The position numbers and the translations under genes were made by a program. Below are positions 26,474-34,690 of a stretch of 64,000 nt of DNA, piece after piece. Source of the stretch: Echinicola sp. 20G (GTDB lineage: Bacteria; Bacteroidota; Bacteroidia; Cytophagales; Cyclobacteriaceae); the NCBI RefSeq assembly GCF_015533855.1, contig NZ_AP024154.1:499001-563000 (forward strand). The letters run 5' to 3'. The notes below the pieces were generated by a model. The model ran no database searches. It had not been told where the DNA came from and saw nothing but the letters and a program-made list of their open reading frames with translations. Numbering within the stretch: position 1 is the stretch's first letter; every line of letters starts with the position of its first letter.

Positions 26474-28426
26474 CTATTCAGAATAAATTTCTGCTGGCCA
26501 TTTATCATTGCTGATATTAATGTCCGGGATTACTTTATCCGGGTCAATTTCGATGCTCTTAACCTCTTTATCGGTTTTGTACAAATGGTTCCACTTATTA
26601 CCTCTTTGCCAGATCTCTACAGGAAGGGTAAACCTTTCTGTGCTATTATCTTCAAATGTCACTTCTATAACCACCGGCATCGGAATTCCACCTTTGCTTG
26701 ACAGTGCCAACACGTAATTTCCTCCGTATGGATAAACACCATCTAATGACAAGTCAATATTTTCATTTCCATAGAACCAGCCTTTCCAGAACCAGTTCAA
26801 GTTCTCTCCAGCTACATTTTCCATGTGATTAAAGAAATCGGTTGGCTGAGGGTGCTTAAATGCCCAAGTGCTGATATATGATTTAAATGCATTGTCAAAT
26901 CTTTCATGCCCCAAGATGTACTCCCTTAACATGATCAAACCAATACCTGGCTTCATGTAAGCGGTCATACCAAGATTATTGACATTTACCACATCAGGAT
27001 AAGTATCAATTCCCTCTCTCGTTTCTCTATTGAAATAAGCGATATACTTTCTGGTTTGGTTCAAGTCTGAAGGATATTCTCCATCATTGAAAGCCAAAGT
27101 GCTGTAATGGTTGATAAAGGTGTTGAAACCTTCATCCATCCATGGGTACAATCTCTCATTGTTTCCTACAATCATCGGGAACCAGTTGTGGCCAAACTCA
27201 TGGTCAGTCACACCCCAAAGAGACTCCCCTTTACTTTTGTATCCACAGAAGTTAAAGCCAGGATATTCCATTCCTCCAATATCAGCAGCTACGTTAGTCG
27301 CGGTTGCGTAAGGGAATTCGTACCACATTTCAGAGTAGTGCTCGATTGAAGCTTTGCTGTACTCTGTGGATCTTGTCCAAGCTTCAATGCCATCACTTTC
27401 CTTTGGATAAGCAGATTGAGCGAGAATGGTTTTTCCACTTGGCAAGTTGATTCTTGCAGCATCCCAAATAAACGCTTTGGAAGAAGCAAAGGCTACATCT
27501 CTTGAATTCTCAATTTTAAACTTCCAAGTCAAAGTACCGTCCTGCTTCAACCTTGTAGATGGGTCAGCAACTTCCTCTGGCTTCAAGATATAAACAGTAG
27601 TATCACTCTTCATGGCTTGATCCATCCTGTTCTGCATTTCCTTGGACATTACCTCAGACGGGTTCAACAGCTTACCAGAACCTACTACGATATGATCGGC
27701 TGGAGCAGTAACTGCATATTCAAAATCACCATATTCTAAATAGAACTCGCCTGCACCCAAATACGGTTCTGTATTCCATCCTTTTACATCATCAAAGACT
27801 GACATTCTTGGATACCATTGAGCCAAAGCATAGATAGTTCCTTCCTCCACGTCCAATCTCCCCATTCGATCCATTCCCTTTACAGGTATTTTAAAGCTGA
27901 AGTCCATTTTAATGGTAGCTTCACCACCTTTGGCAGGCAATGGCTCCGAAAAGAAAACCTGCATCCTGGTATCACTAACCAAATACTTATCAGAAGCAGC
28001 TCCTCTTTTACCAACAGTGGCAGACACATTGGTAAGTTCATAACCTCCATCTGTATCTCCATTGTATCGGTTACCTTGGATTGGCGTGGTCAATGTTCCT
28101 CTAGAGTCCTCAGTAAACCTATTTTGCTCAAGCTGCAACCAAACAAAGTCAAGTGCTTCAGGGCTATTGTTGGTATAGTGAATGGCTATGCTCCCTGTAA
28201 TAGTATGCTCTTCGTCATCAAGGGTTACATTAATCTTGTAGTCAGCTCCATTCTGCCAATAGTTTGGTCCTGGTTTGCCAGTTGCTGATCGATAAATATT
28301 TCCTCTGCGGTAGGTAAAATCATTAAATTCTCCTTGGTTGTTTTCTTCTACCTGTTGTGCACCCGCAAAATGCACTAAAAACAGTCCTAAAAACAGGAAA
28401 GAAAGTTTCTCTAAAGTATATCTCAT
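26474..28426 (-). CDS. Exported M1-family zinc metallopeptidase
   Basis: I place the start at 28426 (MRYTLEKLSFLFLGLFLVHF, a signal peptide ending FAGAQ), giving 650 residues; a longer frame from 28531 adds 35 residues that would bury the signal. The zinc site is His409, Glu410, His413 (HEFGH) and Glu432 (WMDEGF), spaced as HExxH-x18-E. The aminopeptidase exopeptidase motif is GGMEY near 385 instead of GAMEN. The protein probably trims peptides in the periplasm or at the surface. It is monocistronic. Confidence 0.92.
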   Translation of the reverse strand: MRYTLEKLSFLFLGLFLVHFAGAQQVEENNQGEFNDFTYRRGNIYRSATGKPGPNYWQNGADYKINVTLDDEEHTITGSIAIHYTNNSPEALDFVWLQLEQNRFTEDSRGTLTTPIQGNRYNGDTDGGYELTNVSATVGKRGAASDKYLVSDTRMQVFFSEPLPAKGGEATIKMDFSFKIPVKGMDRMGRLDVEEGTIYALAQWYPRMSVFDDVKGWNTEPYLGAGEFYLEYGDFEYAVTAPADHIVVGSGKLLNPSEVMSKEMQNRMDQAMKSDTTVYILKPEEVADPSTRLKQDGTLTWKFKIENSRDVAFASSKAFIWDAARINLPSGKTILAQSAYPKESDGIEAWTRSTEYSKASIEHYSEMWYEFPYATATNVAADIGGMEYPGFNFCGYKSKGESLWGVTDHEFGHNWFPMIVGNNERLYPWMDEGFNTFINHYSTLAFNDGEYPSDLNQTRKYIAYFNRETREGIDTYPDVVNVNNLGMTAYMKPGIGLIMLREYILGHERFDNAFKSYISTWAFKHPQPTDFFNHMENVAGENLNWFWKGWFYGNENIDLSLDGVYPYGGNYVLALSSKGGIPMPVVIEVTFEDNSTERFTLPVEIWQRGNKWNHLYKTDKEVKSIEIDPDKVIPDINISNDKWPAEIYSE

Positions 28427-28640
28427 AACTCGAGTTTTGTATAATATTTCGCCAAATTTACATAAAGATTGATGAAGTAGAAACTGAATTATTTTAACGG
28501 TAACATTTGTATCATTCTTTCTCCTACTCATTCTCCTTTTTCAAATTGCCCAAATCATGACTCATCATTCATGACTTATTTTTTTTACACTTCATTATCA
28601 ACCACTTAATCTCTCTTAATATATTTTTTTGAAAATAATA

Positions 28641-28671
28641 TTTGCACCTAAAGTTTTTACACCTACCTTTG
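28641..28671 (+). promoter_or_regulatory. Bacteroidota-type promoter of the tRNA-Val pair
   Basis: TTTG at 28641-28644 and TACCTTTG at 28664-28671 are separated by 19 bp, matching the Bacteroidota sigma factor consensus TTTG-N19-21-TAnnTTTG. Transcription would start roughly 28676-28680, about 25-30 bp before the first tRNA. Confidence 0.75.
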
Positions 28672-28704
28672 CAATCCAATTAAACGATAAAAGATCGTCA
28701 AAAA

Positions 28705-28779
28705 GGGAATTTAGCTCAGTTGGTTCAGAGCATCTGCCTTACAAGCAGAGGGTCGGGGGTTCGAATCCCTCAATTCCCA
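28705..28779 (+). tRNA. tRNA-Val (TAC), copy 1
   Basis: The 75-nt cloverleaf has acceptor stem GGGAATT/AATTCCC, D-arm GCTC...GAGC, anticodon loop CTTACAA (anticodon TAC), T-arm with TTCGAAT and discriminator A. The 3' CCA is not encoded. It is identical to the second copy 49 bp downstream. Confidence 0.96.
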
Positions 28780-28828
28780 CAAAAGTTTTTGAAGGCCGTT
28801 CAAAGACAAAAGTGGTTTAAAATTTATT

Positions 28829-28903
28829 GGGAATTTAGCTCAGTTGGTTCAGAGCATCTGCCTTACAAGCAGAGGGTCGGGGGTTCGAATCCCTCAATTC
28901 CCA
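28829..28903 (+). tRNA. tRNA-Val (TAC), copy 2
   Basis: This is identical in all 75 positions to the first copy. No separate promoter is seen in the 49-bp spacer, so both are likely cut from one transcript. Confidence 0.96.
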
Positions 28904-28910
28904 CTTTCAA

Positions 28911-28940
28911 AAAGCTAATCCAAATGGGTTAGCTTTTTTT
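28911..28940 (+). terminator. Rho-independent terminator of the tRNA-Val transcript
   Basis: AAAGCTAATCC (28911-28921) pairs with GGGTTAGCTTT (28926-28936) with one G-T pair around the loop AAAT, followed by a T run. The 235 bp from here to the PepSY-reductase gene end hold nothing else I can support. Confidence 0.85.
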
Positions 28941-29173
28941 GTTTTCCATGATTTTATCTTAAATGGACTATTTTTTCACAACTGGCTTTCCATTAAACAC
29001 TTGTATCCAAATCTGCCAGAAAATTTTACATCAGAAATACCCAATCATCGCTTTCAGAAAAACCTAAGACGCAACTCAAACCATAAAGGAATTATGGATT
29101 ATACCATATTTGAGAGTATAGGTATCAAGAGTAAATTAAGATGGCTTGATGGAACAAGCCTGGAACCTTACAT

Positions 29174-31378
29174 TCAATAACAATCCGTTCTTATTTGGCC
29201 TTTTTTCTTAAAAAAATCCAAGCCAAGCTCGAGCTGTCTTTTACAAATTTCATCTAGAGTATTTTCTACGCTGGCTTGCATAGCAAGCGAACCACAAATC
29301 ATAATCACACCTCCTTGATTCAATAGTTCGGAGACAATTACTTCATCACTATTGATTAGATCCATAACATATAGATTTGGACGGTTCTCCTCTCGTGAGT
29401 ATGCAAAATTGCTCTTGGTAAGCCCACCTTCTTGCATTGAGATTTTGGCCAATTTTTCAATTTCCATGGCCATCTTAGTCCTTCTTCTAAAACCAGCAAA
29501 TAAGAACATCGGTACTTTATTTATGTTTTGAGACATCATCCCTACAAAAGGAGCTATTCCTGTCCCATTACAAATCATAATGATTCCTGAAGCATCATTT
29601 GGTTGATGAAAACTTACATTGCTCAACACCTCACCTTTGAAACTATCTCCCGTTTGTAAGCTATAAAGAAAACTGGACGCCAGGCCGTTGGGAATTAGCT
29701 TTACCGCAAGCTGTATATTTCTGCCACGCTTTCCAATAGAATACATTCTGGGGGAGGCCTCATTATTGGGGTAAACAGCAATCAAATCTCCCGATTGAAA
29801 TTTATTAAACCTAGCCCCACGTAGAGTAATGAGGAACGAATTATCATCTGGGTCAAAATGATTTTCCAACACCTGAAACCTTTTCCGTCTTTTAGCTTTC
29901 AGTTGATAATCCGTTATCGAAGTTGATAAATTTACATTTACCTCTTGCTTCCATAAAGCAACCCATGAGGAAAATTCTTTGGGGCTTTTGTCATTAACTT
30001 CATGAATACGAATGGTTCTATTGGACCAATTACACTCTTCCATGAGCGTATCAATATCATGTGCAAATCGGCAATATGCAGGATATGATTTGGAGCCAAA
30101 ACCCACTACCGAAAATTTCACCCCCATATTTTGAGGATACTTTAAGATCAATTTCTTCAAATGGGTAGCACTTGATGGAGCTTCCCCCTGACCATGGGTA
30201 GATGTAAAAATAAGCAACTCCTGAACAGCTGGAAAATAATGATAATCATTGGCATCCATAATATAGGAATGCCTTTTGTCTGTCAGCAATTGCCTATGAA
30301 TTGAATTGGCAAAAGCACGGGTGCTCCCATTTTCTGAGCCCACAAGAATAACTATTTCGGCTTCACTGATATTCACAGGATTTTTATACCTCACCTTTTT
30401 TCTATGATAAGCAATGACCGTCCCTGAATAAATAAAGTAAAGAATATTCAATGCTGAAAAACCCAAAACAATAGACCAAATTAAACTACCCCTGCCCGTA
30501 TGCAAAAGCTGACTAATCCCTACCAGTTTTGTGCTTGTTGGGTAATCAACTTGCGATACTACCTCTCCTGTATATTGGTCAATTAAATACTCTCCATGTT
30601 GGAGCTCTAATTTGTAAAAGTCTTCAGGTTCCTCAGTAAAAGGAAACTCCAGCCGCACGAATTCCTCAATTGGCACTCGCTTAAAAAACTCAATTTCATC
30701 GGGTAAAGTCAGTATATTATCCTCTGACGCTGAAACAATGCTTTGATCATGTTCTATGACAGGCTGACCAAGCCAACCTATTCCACTCAAAAACAGGTAG
30801 GCCCCTGATGCTGCCACTATAAGCACAGGAGCCAAAGACCATTTTCCTAAAACTGTGTGTAAATATTGAGAAGTACTATCCCTGGCTACTTTTTTAAAAA
30901 AAGACATTGAACCAGATGACCGCTTCACAACTAAAGCAAAGCCACTGATAGCAATAAGTATAAGCAAGAAAGAGGTAAGCCCTATCAGCCACCTCCCTGT
31001 TTGATGGAGAAACAACGAACGGTGAAGAGCGGTTACCCAGGTGATAAAATTTGACTGAGGTACATAATCCTCCATCCTATCACCCGTAACTGGATCATAA
31101 TAACTGGTAAATGAATTCCACTCCTCATCCAACCCAACCACTTGAAGGTTATGACTTTCATCCAATGAGATCACAGAAATAGCTGGTACATCATACTGGG
31201 CATTATTAATTAGGTTCAGTAATGTAAGCTTCTCCTTCCTGGAAATGGAAAAGTTTTCACTTTGATTGACCGCAGCATTGAAACCCAAAATAGCACCGGT
31301 TACAGATGCAATGATCAAAAATCCACTTGCGATAAGCGCCAGCATAAAATGCGCAGTTCTCCATAGTTGTCTCACCAT
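29174..31378 (-). CDS. PepSY membrane protein fused to flavodoxin/FAD/NAD(P)H reductase
   Basis: I choose the start at 31378 (MVRQLWRTAHFMLALIASGF), 10 bp after the DUF2271 stop; an in-frame ATG at 31438 overlaps that gene by 50 bp. The 734-residue protein begins with a PepSY_TM region with four membrane helices (near residues 10-35, 125-147, 180-203, 297-325) and two periplasmic PepSY segments. It continues in the cytoplasm as a flavodoxin domain (VGSENGSTRAFA, STHGQGEAP), an FAD domain (RMYSIG) and an NAD-binding domain (MICNGTGIAPFVGMM). The layout suggests electron flow from NAD(P)H across the inner membrane, probably to a ferric chelate. It is the last gene of the Xus-like operon. Confidence 0.9.
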   Translation of the reverse strand: MVRQLWRTAHFMLALIASGFLIIASVTGAILGFNAAVNQSENFSISRKEKLTLLNLINNAQYDVPAISVISLDESHNLQVVGLDEEWNSFTSYYDPVTGDRMEDYVPQSNFITWVTALHRSLFLHQTGRWLIGLTSFLLILIAISGFALVVKRSSGSMSFFKKVARDSTSQYLHTVLGKWSLAPVLIVAASGAYLFLSGIGWLGQPVIEHDQSIVSASEDNILTLPDEIEFFKRVPIEEFVRLEFPFTEEPEDFYKLELQHGEYLIDQYTGEVVSQVDYPTSTKLVGISQLLHTGRGSLIWSIVLGFSALNILYFIYSGTVIAYHRKKVRYKNPVNISEAEIVILVGSENGSTRAFANSIHRQLLTDKRHSYIMDANDYHYFPAVQELLIFTSTHGQGEAPSSATHLKKLILKYPQNMGVKFSVVGFGSKSYPAYCRFAHDIDTLMEECNWSNRTIRIHEVNDKSPKEFSSWVALWKQEVNVNLSTSITDYQLKAKRRKRFQVLENHFDPDDNSFLITLRGARFNKFQSGDLIAVYPNNEASPRMYSIGKRGRNIQLAVKLIPNGLASSFLYSLQTGDSFKGEVLSNVSFHQPNDASGIIMICNGTGIAPFVGMMSQNINKVPMFLFAGFRRRTKMAMEIEKLAKISMQEGGLTKSNFAYSREENRPNLYVMDLINSDEVIVSELLNQGGVIMICGSLAMQASVENTLDEICKRQLELGLDFFKKKGQIRTDCY

Positions 31379-31388
31379 CGCATCAACA

Positions 31389-31874
31389 TCACTTAACCTG
31401 CAATATCCTGACAAATCGAATATATCCTTGACCATCAATTTGACCTGACATATCAGATTCGTTAAGTTTTACTTCAACATCTTTTTGGTGATATTGGTTG
31501 TTTTCAACAGCAGACTCAAAACGCAGCTTGTATCCTTTATTGATTACTTCTTCATTCAATTCAAAAGCTAAAACGGTCCTTGCACCCCCAGAAACTGATG
31601 CTCCTGTAATACCGTCAATCTTTTGACCTGATTTTTTATAAAAACCATACCACTTTTCTAACGTGTCATACCACTTAGTATCCTCTCCCAAAACAGAAAG
31701 TGTTTTGAGATAATTTCCCTCCGGTCCAATCAAAGAAACAGTGATATAGGCGCCTTCTCCAACATAATTGGTCATCTGAACAAGGCATTTATATTTAGTA
31801 GGAGAAGCAGCATGGCCTAAGATGGCCATGCATACAAAAATGACTCCCAGAAGAACCTTTTTCCAAATTTTCAT
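31389..31874 (-). CDS. Exported DUF2271 protein with flavinylation-like motif
   Basis: The 161-residue protein has a signal peptide (about 1-22, ending LGHAAS) and matches the DUF2271 'predicted periplasmic protein' pattern. Residues 87-93 read DGITGAS, close to the Dxx(S/T)GA(T/S) motif where ApbE attaches FMN covalently to periplasmic proteins; Ser93 would be the acceptor. In context it could pass electrons from the PepSY-reductase to a periplasmic substrate. The flavinylation idea is inference; no ApbE is in the window. Confidence 0.8.
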   Translation of the reverse strand: MKIWKKVLLGVIFVCMAILGHAASPTKYKCLVQMTNYVGEGAYITVSLIGPEGNYLKTLSVLGEDTKWYDTLEKWYGFYKKSGQKIDGITGASVSGGARTVLAFELNEEVINKGYKLRFESAVENNQYHQKDVEVKLNESDMSGQIDGQGYIRFVRILQVK

Positions 31875-31879
31875 AAATA

Positions 31880-33382
31880 CTATTTTAGGAATTCAACGGA
31901 TATTTCATTTTGCTTTAGCTGTTCATTTGAAGCAGCCATGGTATATGCTGTTTCATCAAAATCGGTAGCTATATCCTTTTTAGCTCCAATGGAAACTAAG
32001 TACTTGAGTGTTTTATCATCTTTAGAGACCATAGCTGCACGATGAAGCGCAGTCAAGCCTTCTTTATTGGTAGCATTGATATCTATATTCAAATCAGCTA
32101 CTGCCTTGAGAATTTCCACATTATTTTTTTCAGCAAGCAAATGGTAAAGTGTATTACCGTCTTTATCAGGAACAGTCAAGTCCAGGCCACTGCTTTTCAA
32201 AACAGCTAACTTTTCCTTGAATTGTTCTACAGCCTCATCAGCGTTTCCTCGACCTCTGCCTCCCACTCGGAAAGATGCAGCTAGGCCATTTAGTAATGTA
32301 TTACCTTCAGCATCACTGATATTTACGTCCGCACCATTTTCCAACAGGAATGAGACAGTCTGAGCTGTAGATCGCTGAACAGCAGCCATAAGAGGTGTAA
32401 CACCCTCTTGGTTGGCCAAATTGATATCTTTGACACTTGGGTAAAGTAAAGTAACAACCTTAAAATCCCTGGAACCAGCTGCATTCAAAAATGGACTGTT
32501 TCCATCCTGATCGAGATTCGCACCATCTACTCCTTTTGAAAGATAAAAGGCAACCGCTTCGGACTGATCATTCTTTTTGGTGACCAGGTTCAAAAGATTC
32601 TCTCCTTTATCTGTCATTTGGTTGGGGGAAATCCCTAAGTCTTCAACCAAATACTTGTGCACATCTACGTTAGTGCTCGTTCTGTAAGTAGCTTGAGCCG
32701 CCATAATCAAGGCACGACCATCATATTTCACTCCTCTTTTCAGTAATTCTTTCAGAAGGTTAACATCTCCAGATCTAGCTGCTAGATTAAAGGCCGTATT
32801 ACCTTCATCATCCACTTCTTGAACGGAGGCACCTTTAGAGATAAAATAGTCCGTCAGGCTGAGGTCTTTGTCATAGAGCACTGATATAAGCAATATTGTC
32901 TGGCCATCCTTGGCGGGATATCTCTCATTCACATCGACCCCATGTTTTAGAAATGCTTCAGCCAAAGGAACAGTCAGGTTTCCCTGAAAGCCCGCAAAAG
33001 TAAAAGCGGTATGACCATTGGCATCCAAGAAATCTGCTGGTGACCCTTTTTCCAAAAGGTACTCTGTTGCAGATACATGTCCGCTATTAGCAGAAAGATG
33101 GATGTAAATTCTACCTTCATGTAATTTTCTGGTCAAATCCACTCCGGGTTGATTGACCAGAAACTTGACCACTTCAATCGGCGCTTCATTGGAAACCGCA
33201 AATGCCAAAGGGTCATCTGCTCCTATTACTTCGGAATAACTAAAACCTTTATCCCATTCTTTTTTGACTTCATCCAAGGTTGGATGTCCTTGCCAAAATT
33301 CTCTGGTGACCAAGGCTTTATCTTGAGCAAAAGTACCGGTCCACAATCCTGCTGCCAGTACAAACGTAAAGAGTTTCTTCAT
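31880..33382 (-). CDS. Exported ankyrin-repeat protein
   Basis: The 500-residue protein has a signal peptide (about 1-19, ending GTFAQ) and then ankyrin repeats over nearly all its length (NGHTAFTFAGFQGNL, EGNTAFNLAARSGDVNLLKELL, EGVTPLMAAVQRSTAQTVSFLL, EGLTALHRAAMVSKDDKTLKYL are individual repeats). A periplasmic scaffold role is likely. It starts 85 bp after the DUF4374 lipoprotein and ends 5 bp before DUF2271, so it belongs to the same operon, although the classic xusABC set lacks it. Confidence 0.9.
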   Translation of the reverse strand: MKKLFTFVLAAGLWTGTFAQDKALVTREFWQGHPTLDEVKKEWDKGFSYSEVIGADDPLAFAVSNEAPIEVVKFLVNQPGVDLTRKLHEGRIYIHLSANSGHVSATEYLLEKGSPADFLDANGHTAFTFAGFQGNLTVPLAEAFLKHGVDVNERYPAKDGQTILLISVLYDKDLSLTDYFISKGASVQEVDDEGNTAFNLAARSGDVNLLKELLKRGVKYDGRALIMAAQATYRTSTNVDVHKYLVEDLGISPNQMTDKGENLLNLVTKKNDQSEAVAFYLSKGVDGANLDQDGNSPFLNAAGSRDFKVVTLLYPSVKDINLANQEGVTPLMAAVQRSTAQTVSFLLENGADVNISDAEGNTLLNGLAASFRVGGRGRGNADEAVEQFKEKLAVLKSSGLDLTVPDKDGNTLYHLLAEKNNVEILKAVADLNIDINATNKEGLTALHRAAMVSKDDKTLKYLVSIGAKKDIATDFDETAYTMAASNEQLKQNEISVEFLK

Positions 33383-33467
33383 GTTTATGTAAAGAGAAAA
33401 GACAATCCCGAAGGAAACTAAATAGGAAACCAGCAGAATTGTCTTAGGAGATTTAAATGAAAAATGA

Positions 33468-34676
33468 TTAGTAAGTTAACTTGGCAAGACCACCTATGTC
33501 AGTAGCCGACTCTATTTCAATACCTTTTGTAGCAGCAGCAGTCACAGGATCGATCACATATACAAATGGATTGGCATCAGTAGTGACAATAGGAATATAA
33601 GCTTTATCATCTGCAGAAAACGGCCATCCCGGAGAACTTGCAATGTTTTCTATAGCTGGAAGACCTGTCACCCAATTGAAAGTTTGTGTTTCTACATTCA
33701 CGATTCCATACTGGTATGCCGGAGTATTAGTGGTTGCTTCCAGTTCATTATAAAATTCCAAAAGGAAGTATTTACCAGTCACATGCCATACTTTTCGGAA
33801 AGCGTACCCCTCTGCTTTATCCTGAATATTAAAGTAATAGGACGCATCAAATTCATTTTCACCTTTGTTGATTCTTAATGCACCTCCTTTTTTGGTACCA
33901 TCCAAAGGATTACCAAATACATAGGTATTGCCTTCATCATCGTTTACAATCAATGAATACCTAGCAGACCTAAACCTTCCATAACCAGCCCCAATTCTAT
34001 TATCTTTCAGAACATGTTGAACATTAAGATCAACATCTATTTGCACCACATACACACTGTCAACATCTCCATCAGAGACTTCCAGTGCAGAATAAAAAGT
34101 TCCATCACCATGATCAGCCACACCTATAGGGGAGGTTTCCAAGCCATTTTCTACTAAGTTAAGCGTAGTCAACTGCTTAGCAGTAACAGTTCCATCAGTG
34201 GTAAGATCTAAGAAATAAAAATTGGCTCCCACTGAATTGTCTGCAAAAGTTCTTCCTCCTCGAAGGGCCACCAGGTAATTTTCAAATGGTCCTAAAGAGG
34301 AAAACCCATGGGTCATCTGAAAACCGGCACCTACCTCACTTAATTCACCGTCTTCACCCAAGCTCCACATTCGTCCTACAGCCGGATTGCCTTGCCTATA
34401 AGATAGAGCAATTACTGCATCGGTACCATTGTAAGCATAATGTGTATAGGTATTGGGGTCCTCGATACCATTTGCAGTAGTAGTGGTAACCCCATCACTC
34501 AACCCATCGACTACAAGATTATAAGTCCCCTCACTCTTTTCTGCAGCAATAAAATACTTGGTTTGCGCTTCAGGCTCAGTAGGTATGGATGGTTCCGGAT
34601 CATCCTCTGAGCAGCTTGCGAATGCAATAACTGCCAAGGATAGGCAGAATTTCCATAGTCTAAGATTTGTCTTCAT
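33468..34676 (-). CDS. DUF4374 surface lipoprotein, XusB-like
   Basis: The 402-residue protein has a lipoprotein signal with Cys22 (FASCSEDD) and a beta-propeller-like body of DUF4374 type. In Bacteroides thetaiotaomicron the DUF4374 lipoprotein XusB binds ferric enterobactin beside its TonB receptor XusA. Here it follows the TonB receptor by 14 bp, and a PepSY protein closes the operon, the same order as xusABC. The bound chelate is not known. Confidence 0.87.
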   Translation of the reverse strand: MKTNLRLWKFCLSLAVIAFASCSEDDPEPSIPTEPEAQTKYFIAAEKSEGTYNLVVDGLSDGVTTTTANGIEDPNTYTHYAYNGTDAVIALSYRQGNPAVGRMWSLGEDGELSEVGAGFQMTHGFSSLGPFENYLVALRGGRTFADNSVGANFYFLDLTTDGTVTAKQLTTLNLVENGLETSPIGVADHGDGTFYSALEVSDGDVDSVYVVQIDVDLNVQHVLKDNRIGAGYGRFRSARYSLIVNDDEGNTYVFGNPLDGTKKGGALRINKGENEFDASYYFNIQDKAEGYAFRKVWHVTGKYFLLEFYNELEATTNTPAYQYGIVNVETQTFNWVTGLPAIENIASSPGWPFSADDKAYIPIVTTDANPFVYVIDPVTAAATKGIEIESATDIGGLAKLTY

Positions 34677-34690
34677 CGTATTGGTAATAT

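Noticed and set aside
28705..28903. Possible repeat array (CRISPR-like)
   Set aside because: Only two copies exist, and each folds into a full tRNA cloverleaf; no other regularly spaced repeats were found in the window.
28629..28932. Two overlapping short plus-strand frames of 63 and 70 codons across the valine tRNA region
   Set aside because: They are readings through the two identical tRNA-Val genes and have no start signal or protein-like composition.
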